6,466 nucleotides of DNA from Prevotellaceae bacterium. GTDB lineage: Bacteria > Bacteroidota > Bacteroidia > Bacteroidales > UBA932. Below the pieces are notes generated by a model. The model was not told the DNA's origin and did not search any database. It saw only the letters and a program-made list of their open reading frames with translations. Within the stretch, counting starts at the first letter, position 1, and every line of letters begins with the position of its first letter. This document shows, piece by piece, positions 5,390 through 6,466 of this stretch. The position numbers and the translations under genes were made by a program. The stretch is taken from positions 1 to 6,466 of the forward strand of contig JAITVR010000190.1 in NCBI GenBank assembly GCA_031285695.1. Direction: 5' to 3'.

Positions 5390-6466
5390 TTAAATTCTTG
5401 CCGAAACTTTTTTTACCATATCGCGCTTCCACGCAGCAAAGGTACCCTGCGCAATGCGTGCACGGGCTTCGCGCACCAGCCACAGGTAAAAACCAAGGTT
5501 GTGCAAGCTGGCAATTTGCGCGCCCAACATTTCGTTCGAAACAAACAGATGGCGCAGGTAGGCCCGGCTGTACATTGCGTCCACAAAGGTAGCACCATTT
5601 TCGTCAATGGGGCTAAAATCGTGCGCCCATTTTTGGTTGCGAATATTTATAATGCCCTGCGAGGTAAACAGCATGCCATTGCGCCCGTTGCGCGTGGGCA
5701 TTACGCAGTCAAACATATCTACGCCGCGGGCAATGGCTTCCAATAAATTTTCGGGCGTGCCCACACCCATCAGGTAGCGCGGTTTTTCTTTTGGCAAAAT
5801 GGCGTTTACCACCTCTATCATTTGGTACATTTGCTCGGCCGGCTCGCCCACCGCCAAGCCGCCAATGGCGTAACCATCGCGGTTTAGCGCGGTGGCGTGT
5901 TCGGCAGCGGCTCGGCGCAAATCGGGGTAAACGCAGCCCTGCACTATGGGGAAAAATGTTTGCTCGTAGCCGTACTTGGGCTGTGTTTCGTCAAAATGCT
6001 TTACACCTCTCTCCAGCCAACGCTGCGTGAGCCCGAGCGATTTTTTTGCGTAGTCGTACTCCGCCGTTCCGGGCGGGCACTCGTCCAGCGCCATAATAAT
6101 ATCCGCGCCAATGGTGCGCTGAATGTCCACCACATTTTCGGGCGTAAACAAATGCCGCGAACCATCAATGTGCGACTGAAACACGCAGCCTTCCTCGGTC
6201 AGCTTTCTATTTTCGGCCAGCGAAAAAACCTGAAAGCCGCCGCTATCGGTCAGTATTGGCTTTTTCCACGACGAAAATTTGTGCAAACCGCCTGCCTGCT
6301 CCAGTATTTCCAAGCCCGGACGCAAGTATAAATGGTACGTGTTGCCTAAAATAATTTCGGCGCCAACTTCGGTTTCCAAATCGCGGTGAAAAACGCCCTT
6401 GACGGTAGCCACCGTGCCCACAGGCATAAAAATAGGCGTTTGAATATCGCCGTGCGCCGTGTGCAG
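5390..6466 (-). CDS. tgt: Queuine/preQ1 tRNA-guanine transglycosylase (Tgt), N-terminus beyond the window
   Basis: Tgt swaps guanine 34 in GUN-anticodon tRNAs (Asp, Asn, His, Tyr) for preQ1, the committed tRNA step of queuosine synthesis. The frame is open to the window edge: 13 codons before the Met at 6427 encode LHTAHGDIQTPIF, a conserved family segment, so that Met is internal and the true start lies outside. Counting from it: ILGNTYHLYLRPG (26-38); catalytic DSGGFQV with D61; DEC at 115-117 and Q163, which contact the base in the family; GGLAVGE (189-195), whose Val is the bacterial preQ1-type residue; and the nucleophile D240 in MFDCVMPTRNGRNG. The C-terminal zinc site is altered: the three Cys of the usual CxCxxC are G278, T280 and D283, while the His is kept (H309). 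The flanks (YSRAYLRHL, LHNLGFYLWLV) are intact, so this is substitution, not decay. It is the first gene of the visible tgt-lptG-smpB run; its promoter is outside the window. Confidence 0.97.
   Translation of the reverse strand: MHTAHGDIQTPIFMPVGTVATVKGVFHRDLETEVGAEIILGNTYHLYLRPGLEILEQAGGLHKFSSWKKPILTDSGGFQVFSLAENRKLTEEGCVFQSHIDGSRHLFTPENVVDIQRTIGADIIMALDECPPGTAEYDYAKKSLGLTQRWLERGVKHFDETQPKYGYEQTFFPIVQGCVYPDLRRAAAEHATALNRDGYAIGGLAVGEPAEQMYQMIEVVNAILPKEKPRYLMGVGTPENLLEAIARGVDMFDCVMPTRNGRNGMLFTSQGIINIRNQKWAHDFSPIDENGATFVDAMYSRAYLRHLFVSNEMLGAQIASLHNLGFYLWLVREARARIAQGTFAAWKRDMVKKVSARI

Noticed and set aside
5897..6331. 144-residue plus-strand open frame
   Set aside because: It is antisense to conserved Tgt catalytic segments, a shadow of codon bias.

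Overview
The window looks like chromosomal DNA of a member of the Bacteroidota. The inference rests on the protein variants (a Tgt without zinc cysteines, a short LptG-type permease, and a roughly 970-residue M16 lipoprotein), on the absence of clear Shine-Dalgarno sites before the starts, and on the style of the short AT-rich and palindromic repeats between genes. No phage, plasmid, transposase, CRISPR, tRNA or rRNA signal is visible. Everything that codes lies on the minus strand and reads from high to low coordinates.

In transcription order the genes are: tgt (queuosine tRNA-guanine transglycosylase, cut at its N-terminus by the window end, 6466-5390); an LptG-type LPS export permease (5292-4213); smpB (tmRNA-binding trans-translation factor, GTG start, 4131-3682); then a 744-base gene-free gap; then an M16 (insulinase/pitrilysin-like) zinc peptidase lipoprotein (2937-25). 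The first three genes are spaced by 97 and 81 bases and could be one transcript. Both short gaps are almost filled by inverted repeats. The M16 gene is set apart by the long gap and probably has its own promoter, although no convincing promoter motif was found.

The gene-free gap (2938-3681) is the most structured non-coding part. It holds two arrays of a 9-nt unit of the type (G/T)TT(A/G)TAAAG, another 9-nt-register array (TYCTGnnAA type), a cluster of four TGTCAT-headed palindromic units in nested inverted order, and long tracts that are G-rich on the plus strand, so C-rich and G-poor in any transcript leaving smpB.

The genes are core housekeeping and envelope functions: tRNA modification, ribosome rescue, outer-membrane biogenesis and envelope proteolysis. 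I see no new multi-gene system. The points most worth a second look are the loss of all three zinc cysteines in Tgt with the catalytic aspartates kept, the palindrome that occupies the whole lptG-smpB gap up to the smpB start codon, and the mosaic of short repeat families in the long gap.
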